The translations under genes were made by a program, and so were the position numbers. A stretch of DNA of 64,000 nucleotides from Rhynchopus sp. YZ270_cl-10 (Eukaryota; Euglenozoa; Diplonemea; Diplonemida; Diplonemidae), in the NCBI GenBank assembly GCA_964035575.1, contig OZ037861.1:1302001-1366000 (forward strand), in the 5' to 3' direction. The notes beneath the pieces are model-generated. The model worked only from the letters and a program-made list of their open reading frames with translations. It did not search any database and was not told where the DNA came from. This document shows positions 1 to 11,077 of the stretch, one piece after another (position 1 is the first letter of the stretch; each line of letters starts with the position of its first letter).

Positions 1-1210
1 TTTTCATAAACATGTAAGTCAGTTTTTTTTTGAGGTCAGGTCGACATTCAATACCCGGGTCGGGAACATATTTCTGCCACTTAGCCAAAAACTGACTTGT
101 CTCGGGGGTTGAACCCGCTACCATAAGAAAAATTTTACCTGCGTGGTAACCACTCGGCTACACTGTCTCATACTTCTCACACAGTTTTTCTGAAGAGGTC
201 CTGACCAAATGCGGGTTCTAGGTTACGTTATCTGACTGGTGGTTGTGCGGGTTTGCGGGTTTGCGGGTGCGCAGGTTTGCGGGTTCGAGGTTGCGTTATC
301 TGGCTGGTGTGGTTGTGCGGGTGTGCGGGGTTCGGGCAACGTTATCTGGTTCTAGGTTACGTTATCTGACTGGTGGTTGTGCGGGTTTGCGGGTTTGCGG
401 GTGCGCGGGTTTGCGGGTTCGAGGTTGCGTTATCTGGCTGGTGTGGTAGTGCGGGTGCGCGGGGTTCGGGCAACGTTATCTGGTTCGTGGGTTAATAAGC
501 TGGCTGGTGGGTGCGGGTGCGCGGGAACCTGCTGGTTCTAGGTTGCGTTATCTGGCTGGTGTGGTTGTGCGGGTGTGCGGGTTGACGGGTGCGCGGGTTT
601 GCGGTCCCTAGCTGGTTCGTGTGGTTGTGCGGGTGCGCGGGGTTCGGGCAACGTTATCTGGCTGGTGTGGTTAATAAGCTGGCTGGTGGGTGCGGGTGCG
701 CGGGAACCTGCTGGTTCTAGGTTGCGTTATCCGGCTGGTGTGGTGGTGCGGGTGCGCGGGGTTCGGGCAACGTTATCTGGTTCGTGGGTTAATAAGCTGG
801 CTGGTGGGTGCGGGTGCGCGGGAACCTGCTGGTTCTAGGTTGCGTTATCTGGTTCGTGTGGCTGATAGGGTTCTCGGGGGACAGTTACTTAGCTGGCTCG
901 TGTGCTATGTTATGTGGGTGAACACCATCAGTATCCTTCCCCACGGACTAAGGGTAAAACACTTTGCACACAGACACAAAAATTTTGCCAGAGGTCTTCA
1001 TAAGAAATTTTTCACAGGCAAAAAAAAAAAATTTTTTTTCGAACGAGCTTTTTCTGAAGAAAAATTTTTTTTGTGTAGAAAAAATTTTTTGGCCTGTAAG
1101 TGGGTCAACCTGAAAATCCATAAACATGTAAGTTTCCCACCATAAACATGTAAGTCATGTTTTTCCCAAAACATGTAAGTGGATCCCAAAACATGTAAGT
1201 CATGGTCACC
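1..1210 (+). mobile_element. Element T (non-autonomous DNA transposon), right-hand part
   Basis: The sequence matches 56260-57469 and ends in the same terminus, GGTCACC. It is inserted in the same position of a tRNA-Pro(AGG) gene, so this copy and the one at 56 kb descend from one insertion by segmental duplication. The interior is a GC-rich minisatellite (variants of GGTTGCGTTATCTGGCTGG) followed by AT-rich A/T runs. The subterminal parts carry many CATGTAAGTCA repeats. The left end lies outside the window. No transposase is encoded. The 8-bp target duplication seen in other copies suggests a hAT-like origin, which is an inference. Confidence 0.85.
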
Positions 1211-1237
1211 AGAATCATGCCACTAGACCACCGAGCC
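1211..1237 (-). pseudogene. tRNA-Pro(AGG) 5' fragment split by element T
   Basis: Only the 5' acceptor strand and D-arm part is present. It adjoins the transposon end and begins with the target duplication AGAATCAT. The intact gene is at 31204-31275. Confidence 0.85.
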
Positions 1238-1506
1238 ACGAATTCTCTCGCATTCTCTTCGTACCAAGGCCATAAGTTTCCATCATTCCTTGTGTGTGTT
1301 TTCGTTTTGAATAAGGTCCCCATGTAATTGATGTTGAAACTATTTTTCAGGATTTCCAAGGTTGTCTCACCAAAAAAACCAATCATCTTTGAATGCTGTC
1401 CGCAAACCCGCAAATTTGCGGGTTTGCAGATTTTGTCAGGTTTTTTTTGAGCTTGGAAATGTTCAGAAAAGAATGACAAAAAGGTATCAACGCAATGTAT
1501 AAAAAA

Positions 1507-1588
1507 CGCGAACGGCAAGGTTCGAACTTGCGCATGCAGAGCACACTCGCTTAGCAGGCGAGCCCCGTAACCACTTGGGTACGTCCGC
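1507..1588 (-). tRNA. tRNA-Ser(GCT)
   Basis: 82-nt class II tRNA with a long variable arm. The anticodon loop is CTGCTAA on stem CTCGC/GCGAG and the acceptor is GCGGACG/CGTTCGC. Copies are at 31716 and 57940. Confidence 0.95.
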
Positions 1589-1808
1589 TTAATTACCTGT
1601 CAGTACTTAGGACGAAGCTTGTACTTTGTTTAACAACACGTTAGTGATCACTTGCGTGGTCACCAAAAATCATCACAATTGTGACCACCAAAAAAATTTT
1701 ATGGGCACGATTTCGCGCGATGGTGAGCTCATTGCACGACGGCCGACACACCATGTTTTCCAACAAATTAAAAAAATTCCAGAAAAATTCAGGTATCAAT
1801 ACAAAAAG

Positions 1809-1881
1809 CACCTCCCGCGGGGCTCGAACCCGCGACCACAAGGTTAAGGGCCTTGCGCTCTCCCGACTGAGCTAGGGAGGC
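1809..1881 (-). tRNA. tRNA-Lys(CTT)
   Basis: The loop CCCTTAA on stem CAAGG/CCTTG gives anticodon CTT with C, not T, at position 33. The D-loop differs by one base from the copies at 32018 and 58241. Further right, the segment stops matching those copies near 1927. Confidence 0.93.
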
Positions 1882-1926
1882 TCATATTAACTTAAATCAA
1901 AGAATCAACGTGGGGTACTTGTGTGT

Positions 1927-2375
1927 ATATTTCACGAAAAATGGTCGGAATGTGACTTGAATGGGCTCTAATGGGTATATTATGCACATAACATACCTAA
2001 ATTATGTCGATATTTCACCGGCGGAGCCGAAAAATCGATTTTCAGGGTGTGCAAAACTGTAAAAATGACGAAAATCGGAAAAATGACGATTTTTTGGTGA
2101 AAATATTTTTCACAGAAAATCGAATTTTACTATTAAGATTGGCTTTGGGCATGACCCAGTAAGGTTACTATGGGCCCCATGGGACATATACACCCGAATA
2201 CCAGGCCGTATTTTCAAAAAGTTGATAATCCCAGTATATGGTATGGCCCTGTGGTACGAAATTTTTGGCCGAAAAAATCGACCAAAAAATCGTCATTTTT
2301 CGGGGTCACGGTGACAAAAAGTTGCATTTTTTCACGAAAAATGGTCGGAATGTGACTTGAATGGGCTCTAATGGG
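1927..2375. repeat. Satellite S1 (about 400-bp unit)
   Basis: AT-rich sequence with the landmark GAATGGGCTCTAATGGG at about 1960 and again at about 2360, giving a unit near 400 bp. The same unit recurs at 8320-8849 and 40095-40500. LINE A1 entered the second landmark. Confidence 0.85.
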
Positions 2376-5300
2376 TTTTTTTTTTTTTTTTTTTTGGTGT
2401 TGTTCAACTTAGCCCTAGGCTCGACTTTTTTTTGTTCCACATCAAACTGGACAGGGCAAGGGGGGTACGTTTATAATGCACATGAAAGGCGCTTGGTCCG
2501 AGCGAAGCGAGGGCCAAAAGTCTTACAATCAGTACATGTGCCGGTTTAGTTAGAACGAGGCACAAAAGTGAATTAAACAAGGGAGATATTTGTCATCAGC
2601 ATGTCGCCCTATTATGTATCGTTGTTTGCCGAGCGAAGCGAGGCATACAACTATATTTAGCTCTATGACAATTTGGGATAAAGGAGGGGTGAACATTAAC
2701 ACGGGAGAGGCAGGGGTGAATATAGACTGTCCAGTCTGTGTGGTTTTGCTGTATTTCCAGTATTGGTGCCCAGCTGGTTCTGGAGGGGAGGAAGGGGCGG
2801 GATGGGGCTTTCTTTTTACAATACGAAGTTCCTTTCTTGTTACTTTTGTTTTGTCTCTTGTAGTCTTTTTTGTTTGGATGATTAACGCCAGTAGCGACCC
2901 CCCATGGAACTCGTAGGGGATGGGGTGGGGGAAAAAATCTCCGTCGCTTACTCCTAGGCCGACGCCCACAGACAAACCGCCTCCTTGGCTTACTCCTGAC
3001 GTTTTCTGTGAGGGGGAAGATTTGGAATTTACATACAAGGGGCTTGACACCAGGGGGATTACACACATGTATCTAATGGGAGGGGTTGGGGGTAAAAAGG
3101 AAACAGGGAACTAAACAGGTGTTGCTACACACAAAAGTTGGGGTGGGGGAAAATAACAGAGAAGGGAAGGGCAACAGTGCCCACATAAACCACAATCACA
3201 ACCAATCGCGAGGCCCTTCTATTTGAAGGTCGCCTCCATCATCAGCACCAGGACCGCCCTAAGCGCCCCGTACTGACTCGTCTGCCGTCCTCCGACGCGC
3301 CCCAGCTCCTCCCGCTGATCCCACCACGCGTCCAGCGCCTCGTACGCCACCTCCGGTGCCAAGGGAGTCATTCCCTCTCGCCTGGTCCCTCCCCTGGGGA
3401 AGAAGCAGTCCGCCCACTCTTCGACATTTCTCGGCACCCTGTCCCCTTCCTTCTGGCTGTGTGGGACTAACCCTTTCGCCTCCACATCCGACCCTCGCGA
3501 GATAGGGGGAGAAGGCCGCCTTGCTGTGGTCTCCGCAGACCTGTCCTCCACTACACCGGAGCGACGAGTGTGGTTCCCCTGCGCCCGCCGCGAAGTCCCA
3601 AGGGTGGTCAGCTTCGTCCTTCTTTCCGCGTGGGACTTAGCCGTCCATCCACCAGTCTTCGCTGAACCCAAGTGGTGGTCACCAGTCAGAGCTGTTGGTG
3701 TGGTGTTGTAGCTCTGCTCTGATGGCCCCCAGACGAAGGATTCTGCTGCGGTTGCGGTGTTGTTGTCCATGGTGGTGTCGTGGTCGGCGCAGTCGGCGGA
3801 ATCCTCCTCATCCATAACCTCCTCCTTCACCTCCGTTGCCGCGTCCTGTGGGGGAGCTGGGTTGCTGTTGTAGTAGCTACCTCCCACTGTCTGCGATGTT
3901 GTCGGCTGAACTGGCTGAACTGGCTGAACTGGCTTTGCCCTCAGCACACACTTTGCGTTGGCGCTCCCACATCCCTCACACCATGTGCGCTCGCAGGAAC
4001 TACAAAACCAGTGGGGGACACTACATTCGGTGATGAGTGCGCAGTTTTCGCACGTGAGCAATTCCCCCTGTCTCCCCGGGCGCTCCTCCATCCGTGACAG
4101 CGCTCCGGTGCTGTGGCACTGCATCTCTGGAAGGGGGGTGTCGGGGGCAAGGCTTCGCAGATATGCAAACGTGTTGTCTGTCATGCATAACGGCGAGAAG
4201 TGGCCAGCCTCGTGAGCTCCTGTGTGCAGCACTGCTACGGCCCCGTTCGACTTGCTGGCTGGTCTATGGATGTGCACCTTAGAGTCCGATGACACGACCG
4301 CCACAATGACTACCTGCAAAGCCCGTGCCAGACCCGCCAGTGCTGTCTGGTCCGCCCACGACCTGCGATCCCTGTTCCCTGCCAGGCTCATCCATCGCAC
4401 CCAGGTCGCGAGGTCGGGCATCGCATTTCTCGCCAGGTCAGCATCTCTCTTCACTCTCTCCACCGCCAGGGACCGAAGGGTCGACGATGTCACCACCTTC
4501 CAGCTCCGCACTGACCAGCACACTGCGTCGAACGCACAGTCTCCTACTCGGAACGGCACGGGCACCTGCGGTCGGGACAGCCCCCACTTCACCAAGTTGG
4601 CCTCCAGTTCGCTGTGGGGGGTTGGGTCCTGTGCTGCTGTCTCTGGCGCCGTTTCCTTCTCGTTGCCTGTCTCTGGCTCCTCCTCCGCACTCACCCTGAT
4701 GTCTCCCTGGTGGTCGTCTGTCACTTCCAGGTTAGGTAGATGGTCGGGGGGCAAGCGTATCAAGTCCCCCTCTTCCGGGTCGACGGTGGGATCTAAGTCC
4801 ACACGCTCTCGCAGAGGACCCCTCAGGCAACCAGTCAGAGACCCTCGATCCGTCGCGGCCTTCCCGATCTGTCGCTGCAGCGTCGTCCCTAGCCCCCAAT
4901 TCCACCTCTGTGACATCTCCACTCTGTTCCCAAGCTTCCTGTCCGCTGCGAAACGGAGCATCTGCTGCCATATCGACGCCGCCGCGGGTCCCAGACCTCC
5001 TGTGGTCTCCAGGGCGAAGGGTGTGAACGCCAGCCGCTCCGCCGCACACGCGTCACCATGCTTCTTCCTCTTGGCAGTTTCCGCCTTCGTCGCCGCGTAC
5101 CCCTTCGCGACTGCGGCACCCTGCACCATCGACGCTGACGTCGGCGTCCACACAGTCACATCGATAGCTCGTCCTCTCGACTCCCCGACCCCTGTGGACA
5201 GCAGAATGTCAGCGGGCTTGTTGTTGCCCAGGATGAGGTGGTTGGGTTCCAGGATGGGGCTCAGACCTGCCTCATTTGCTGCTCCATACACATAATCGCG

Positions 5301-7323
5301 TACTGAGTTATGTCGCAGTATACGATGCCCACCCATTCTGCAGGCGAAGATGTGGTCCCCCCTGGTGTCCATGGGCTGGTTGCATTGCCTGCATGAGACA
5401 CCCTCCGCGTATATGGGGAGGTGGAGGCGGAGTCTGGCTGCGGCCTTGAATGCAATCGGAGGGATGTAGTGCTCCCAGGTGGGGGGTGCAGTAAGCCAGG
5501 ACCCTGCTTGGGGGAGGGCCAGAGAATTGAGACGCGCCTTGTCGTACGCATCACCCTTGACGAAGAGGTCCCGCAATTGTTCCTCCAGGATCCCTGCAGA
5601 CAGATCACGTTGACGCAGGGGGACGGCTGGCTGCAGCTTGGGGTCAATCCTAGCACCTTCAGCCACTTGCTCGTTGTACAGCGTTGCCGTCCGTTCCCAT
5701 CCTTCGGCGTCCCAGGTGAAGCTGGGGTCCAGTTCGGTGCACAGTTGGTGCAGGCCGCTCCTTGCTCCCATGGCTGCTGCAGTCCAGTGGTCGCGGATGC
5801 GGCGCACGCCCATGCCCCCTACCCTACATGGCAGTGCGGCCTGTCTCCGTGCTTCTTCCGGCAGGCCTCCATCCTCATCACCAAAAAGCGCGGCCAGGGC
5901 AGCGTCTACCTCCTTGTCGTACTGGCTGAGGTACTTGTGGGTGCACGCGTGACCAATGGCTCTCATGTAGAAAACCATGCGTGCAAACCCCTCGCACTGA
6001 CGGAGTAATGTCAGTCCAGCCTGCGAGTCAGACACCTTCTGCAGCAGACGCAGTTGCACCGCGAATTCCTCCACCTTCTTCTCCATGTACGCTTCGCAGT
6101 ACTCGTCGTCCCCGATTGGCGCCCCCAGGAACGCAAAGCCTCCATACTTCACGCTCATCACTTTTCCTTCACAGGCTGAGCAAGTCTCCGCCAAGTCAGT
6201 GGTGTGGCTGCACACGGGGAGGCCAGCTCTGTCCAGGTCCAACGGAGTCTGCTGTCCTAGGGCGATGACTTCACACTTTGACAGCTTCACCTTCAGCCCC
6301 AGCTCCGCACTGCGTGTCCTCACTAACTCCAGCGCTCGAGCCACCGCCTCTGGGTTCCCCATGATCGTCCCATCATCGAGGTACCAGATGCTACAGTCGA
6401 TGCCCTGGACTGCACGCACTTCGTCTGTCAGTGCTTTGATCCCCAGGGAGAAGAGTAGGGGCCCTGCGGGGTCGCCTTGCTGCGCGCCTCTGGTGGATGG
6501 GATCATCTCGTCACCATACACTAGCCCGGTGTGGGAGTTGTAGCACCATTCGACCCACGGTGAAATGGACGGGAGATATTTCCTTGTGGCTTCCAGAAAA
6601 GTCTTGCGAAAGATGCTGTTGAATGCGTTCTCGTAGTCAATCTGTACGATCACTTTGTCGCTCCCCTGGTGTCGTTTTGCGTATGCTGCCACAACCATTG
6701 TCGCCGCTTCCAGTCCACCGTCCACCGCCACCCCAACTTGTCTCCCTGGCAGCAGCACTCCTCGTGCCTTTTCCCTCACAGACGCCACCTCGATCTTGCT
6801 CACGACTCGCCGAAGTGTGTTGCCTGCAGAGATGGGGCGGACGTCGCCTTGGTCACCCTTCTTTAACGCCACCAGAGTAGCTCCTGCCATGAACATAGCT
6901 GTCTCGGAGGGGGCTTTCCCGCGTCGCAGCAGGTCCAGGACTTGCGTCATCAGTGGCAAGATGTTCAGGTCCGGGTGTTTGACCATCCACCCCTTGAGGT
7001 GATCCCCGCGCAGACCAAAGGGACCTGGAGCAGAGCCCTTTGCCATGCTATTTATGGCTTTGAGGGCGGCGATCGGCTTCAGCGGCTCGGAAGCAATTTC
7101 CGGCAGAGAAGTGGCAGGTTGGGGTTCCTCATGGGGGTGCTTTCTGCGGAGGATGTCTGTGGATTCCTCAGTACGCTCTGCCAGCCCACCCTTGTGGAGG
7201 CGGCTCATCCCTGCTGCCATCCTCCCATTCCGCACCTCCCGGACCATCGCCTTCTCCCTTTCTTCCCACGTTGGTTCCTTCCGCTCCTTCTCCTTCTTCG
7301 TACCGCCTGTGCGATTCGCAGCT
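2376..7323 (-). mobile_element. LINE family A, copy A1, 5'-truncated
   Basis: A non-LTR retrotransposon in minus orientation with a 20-nt poly(A) (T run at 2376-2395). It is 5'-truncated at 7323 within the reading frame. Both sides carry the 14-bp target duplication ATGGGCTCTAATGG (2361-2374 and 7326-7339). The body is offset from A2 by exactly 7859 bp. I saw no difference in the lines compared, and the encoded protein is identical, so both copies are very young. The 3' UTR is about 820 nt, and its last 30 nt resemble the family B 3' end. Confidence 0.95.
3219..7321 (-). pseudogene. Family A polyprotein, C-terminal 1,367 residues (RT, endonuclease, OTU, zinc module)
   Basis: Truncated by the 5' end of A1. 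The frame stays open into flanking element C, adding about 60 meaningless residues. The retained part starts just before the reverse transcriptase (KGSAPGPFGLRGDHL), includes the catalytic YLDD, the zinc knuckle C-X2-C...H...C, the restriction-like endonuclease motifs (KPADILL, then AIDVTVW), the OTU-like GDCAFDAV...GHFSP and a Cys-rich zinc module near the C-terminus. It lacks the N-terminal OTU-like domain, the C2H2 finger and the hydrophobic leader of A2, so it is unlikely to be an active source. Confidence 0.9.
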
Positions 7324-7340
7324 TTATGGGCTCTAATGGC

Positions 7341-8319
7341 TTTTTTTTTTTTTTTTTTCTCTTTTATGTACTTGGTCTTTTTTTGTATGTGAGAATAGAA
7401 GAAAGGAAAAAGGAAGAATGGAGTAAACAATAAAGACAATAAAATGAACAGGAAAATGGAAAAGGAAAAAGGAAATGAAAAAATGATGACCAAAAAAGGT
7501 CGGTGTTTCAAGTTTTAGTATAAAAGGTGGGCGGTAAAGTAAAGTAAGTGGCCACTTCCTCCTAAACAAAACAAGAAACTGCATCGTGTGTTTGTTTTTT
7601 ATTCTTTTTAATCAATTTGAATACACAGGCGTCACACTTATGGGGCAAAAAAAGGAAAAAAAGAAGACCTAATCCTCCTTACTTAAAAGAAGGGAAGGGA
7701 GAATAAAAAACACACGTGCCCATTGTTTCGTTGTCTGCAGGATGTCTTGTTTTAGTGCCTCACCTGGAAAAAGAAAAATGGATTCCACTCAGTAAAAATA
7801 GCACACCTGTTGAACACACGTCAGGCCAGGAACAGAAGAAAAGCAAACGCTTCCATGAATGGAAGCAAAAGAAAAGTGTGGTGAAAAAACCCTTTTGGCC
7901 AAGGTGGTCTTGACTCTCTGTCTACATACTTTGGGGATGCATGAAAAAATGAAACTAGATGATAGATAACAAGGAGTGTGCGAGAGTGGCCCTTCTCCAA
8001 GCTAAACAAAAAGCAAACACCCTCCACCCATCTGATCCCGCCCACAAACACAAACAATCACGACAGAAAACAAAACAGGCAGAGGATGACCAGGGTAGGT
8101 TTTACTTGGACAGCGAACCTCTGCCTTGATTCCTCTCACGCTCAGCAGGCGAGTTGCCTCAACTCTCCAGACCTGTGCTGCAACACAGGCCTGCACCTTT
8201 AGCCGCTTTTCGCTTCATGCCCCTCATCTGGCGCACTACTAACGGGGGACGCCCCATGTAGGCACATCGGTAGGATTTCGTCTTAACATAGTTTTTTGTG
8301 TAAAAAAAAATGAACCCCT
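7341..8319 (-). mobile_element. Retroelement C (about 0.96 kb, non-autonomous)
   Basis: Minus-sense insertion with an 18-nt poly(A) (T run 7341-7358) and a 5' end AGGGGTTCATTTT at 8319, like the AGGGG starts of LINEs A and B. A second, 5'-truncated copy in plus sense (20283-21220) ends at the same 3' nucleotides followed by an A tail, which fixes the orientation. I see no long reading frame. I could not define a clean target duplication because A1 inserted beside its tail and the right flank carries a doubled GGGTATATTAT. Confidence 0.75.
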
Positions 8320-8849
8320 GGGTATATTATGGGTATATTATGCACATAACATACCTAAATTATGTCGATATTTCACCGGCGGAGCCGAAAAAATCGATTT
8401 TCAGGGTGTGCAAAACTGTAAAAATGACGAAAATCGGAAAAATGACGATTTTTTGGTGAAAATATTTTTCACAGAAAATCGAATTTTACTATTAAGATTG
8501 GCTTTGGGCATGACCCAGTAAGGTTACTATGGGCCCCATGGGACATATACACCCGAATACCAGGCCGTATTTTCAAAAAGTTGATAATCCCAGTATATGG
8601 TATGGCCCTGTGGTACGAAATTTTTGGCCGAAAAAATCGACCAAAAAATCGTCATTTTTCGGGGTCACGGTGACAAAAAGTTGCATTTTTTCACGAAAAA
8701 TGGTCGGAATGTGACTTGAATGGGCTCTAATGGGTATATTATGCACATAACATACCTAAATTATGTCGATATTTCACCGGCGGAGCCGAAAAAATCGATT
8801 TTCAGGGTGTGCAAAACTGTAAAAATGACGAAAATCGGAAAAATGCCTT
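8320..8849. repeat. Satellite S1 block
   Basis: Continuation of the 1927-2375 array beyond the two retroelement insertions. It contains one complete unit and part of the next, then changes abruptly to S2 near 8850. Confidence 0.85.
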
Positions 8850-9483
8850 TATACCCTATCTAAGCAATTAGAATATGCTCGAAAATGCAAAAATCTTGGG
8901 TATATGGGGTTTTTGGGCACATCTGAGTTCATTGCGGGGTCGCACGATCAAATTAGAGCATCACATAATGTCTAGAATTTTACCTGTGTAACAAATACCT
9001 GTATTTTGGTGTAAAATGCATACAACCATATCTGAATACCTCAAATGTGCACGAAAATGAAGAAATCTTGGGTATATAGGGTTTTTGGGCCAATCTGAGT
9101 CAATTGCGGGGTCGCACTATCAGATCCGAGCATCACACAATACCTAGAATTTCAACTATGCAACAAACATGTCTATTTTGGGGAAAATGGCTTATAACCA
9201 TATGTAAGTAGCTTAAAAATGCTCGAAAATGCAAAAATCTTGGGAATATGGGGTTTTTGGGCACATCTGAGTTCATTGCGGGGTCGTACGATCAGATCCG
9301 AGTATCACACAATGTCTAGAATTTCAAATATGCAACAAACACCTGTATTTTGGGTAAAATGACTAATAATCATATGGAAATGTCTCAAATATGCACGAAA
9401 ATGAAGAAATCTTGGGTATATAGGGTTTTTGGGCCAATCTGAGTCAATTGCGGGGTCGTACGATCAGATCCGAGTATCACACA
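8850..9483. repeat. Satellite S2 (about 172-bp unit)
   Basis: Tandem units with the landmark CTTGGGTATATGGGGTTTTT at about 8896, 9068, 9239 and 9411. They match the 38.6-40.1 kb array. The array is cut at 9483 by an element T relative. Confidence 0.85.
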
Positions 9484-9597
9484 ACCATGTAAGTCAGGTT
9501 GGGACTACGACATGTTCATAAACCCAACCTGACTTACATGTTTATTTCTTCACAAAATTCCCAGTAAATAAACATGTAAGTCAGTATGGCCGGTGCG
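9484..9597. mobile_element. Short relative of element T
   Basis: It contains the inverted repeat CATGTAAGTCAGGTTGGG / CCCAACCTGACTTACATG around a short loop, and ends in CAGTATGGCC, the same terminus as element T. A related copy is at 54861-54958. Confidence 0.6.
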
Positions 9598-10020
9598 CTG
9601 GTCAGAGGTAATATGATCATCAGGTTTGCGGGCCGACCCCCCTGTGCGCCCGATTAGGGACCCCCCTGTGCGCCCGATTAGGAATCCCCCTGTGCGCCCG
9701 ATTAGGGACCCCCTGTGCGCCCGATTAGCCTACCCCCCTGTGCGCCCGATTAGGAATCCCCCTAGTCACTGTGACCAGGTGCCCCTACTAATATGCCTTA
9801 CCAATATGGCCTGGGCTGTGGTATGTCGGGTGTACTACATGCTGGGACCTAAAGAGGAACCACATGCTGGAACACGGCTTTAAGCCCCCACCCATTTCAG
9901 CTGTGGTTCCTACTGTGCCCAGTCACTGTGACCAGGTGCCTGGTCAGATCTGACCAGGTACCCTTACTAATATGCCTGACCAATATGGCCAGGGGTGGTA
10001 TGTCGGGTGCACAAGGGAGT
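9598..10020. repeat. Minisatellite plus duplicated spacer
   Basis: About 9640-9770 holds imperfect tandem copies of CCCCTGTGCGCCCGATTAGG. This is followed by unique-looking spacer with repeated CAGTCACTGTGACCAGGTGC. The whole stretch is duplicated at 54959-55412. No gene is seen. Confidence 0.75.
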
Positions 10021-10034
10021 TTCACGATGGGTTA

Positions 10035-10038
<4 letters not shown>
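10021..10038. repeat. 18-bp target-site duplication, left copy
   Basis: TTCACGATGGGTTATCTT here and again at 30605-30622 bracket the whole nested LINE complex. The uninterrupted site is at 55413-55430. The last T bases are ambiguous with the poly(T). Confidence 0.9.
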
Positions 10039-10082
<44 letters not shown>

Positions 10083-10222
10083 GGCTTAGAGTTTTTGTTG
10101 TGAGGGTGGTGGGAAGGAAACGCGATGGGGAAATAAAGCACAGTGGATAACCCTTTCCAGATGAAAGTGAGGGTAAGAGGTGGAAAAGTCCTGCTGTAGC
10201 ACCGCCTGCCATGCAAATGTAG

Positions 10223-10227
<5 letters not shown>
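10039..10227 (-). mobile_element. 149-bp segment with its own poly(A), 3' of LINE B
   Basis: Poly(T) to 10078, then 149 bp unrelated to the known 3' ends of A and B. Because the outer target duplication flanks this segment on the left and LINE B's 5' end on the right, it probably entered together with B as a 3' transduction. A separate 3' fragment inserted into B's tail is the alternative. Confidence 0.6.
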
Positions 10228-10254
<27 letters not shown>

Positions 10255-11077
10255 GGTGTTGTTCAACTTAGCCCTAGGCTCGACTTTTTTTTGTTCCACA
10301 TCAAACTGGACAGGGCAAGGGGGGTACGTTTATAATGCACATGAAAGGCGCTTGGTCCGAGCGAAGCGAGGGCCAAAAGTCTTACAATCAGTACATGTGC
10401 CGGTTTAGTTAGAACGAGGCACAAAAGTGAATTAAACAAGGGAGATATTTGTCATCAGCATGTCGCCCTATTATGTATCGTTGTTTGCCGAGCGAAGCGA
10501 GGCATACAACTATATTTAGCTCTATGACAATTTGGGATAAAGGAGGGGTGAACATTAACACGGGAGAGGCAGGGGTGAATATAGACTGTCCAGTCTGTGT
10601 GGTTTTGCTGTATTTCCAGTATTGGTGCCCAGCTGGTTCTGGAGGGGAGGAAGGGGCGGGATGGGGCTTTCTTTTTACAATACGAAGTTCCTTTCTTGTT
10701 ACTTTTGTTTTGTCTCTTGTAGTCTTTTTTGTTTGGATGATTAACGCCAGTAGCGACCCCCCATGGAACTCGTAGGGGATGGGGTGGGGGAAAAAATCTC
10801 CGTCGCTTACTCCTAGGCCGACGCCCACAGACAAACCGCCTCCTTGGCTTACTCCTGACGTTTTCTGTGAGGGGGAAGATTTGGAATTTACATACAAGGG
10901 GCTTGACACCAGGGGGATTACACACATGTATCTAATGGGAGGGGTTGGGGGTAAAAAGGAAACAGGGAACTAAACAGGTGTTGCTACACACAAAAGTTGG
11001 GGTGGGGGAAAATAACAGAGAAGGGAAGGGCAACAGTGCCCACATAAACCACAATCACAACCAATCGCGAGGCCCTT

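Noticed and set aside
243-1145. Open frames of Gly/Arg/Leu-rich composition in element T
   Set aside because: They come from the GC-rich minisatellite, recur in every frame and copy and have no domain. They are not a transposase.
4222-5295. 357-codon plus-strand frame opposite the LINE A ORF (also 12081-13154)
   Set aside because: Antisense shadow of a GC-rich coding region; the composition reflects the minus-strand codons.
9626-9775. CRISPR-like array
   Set aside because: Units are contiguous with 0-6 bp between them and no unique spacers; this is a minisatellite in a eukaryote.
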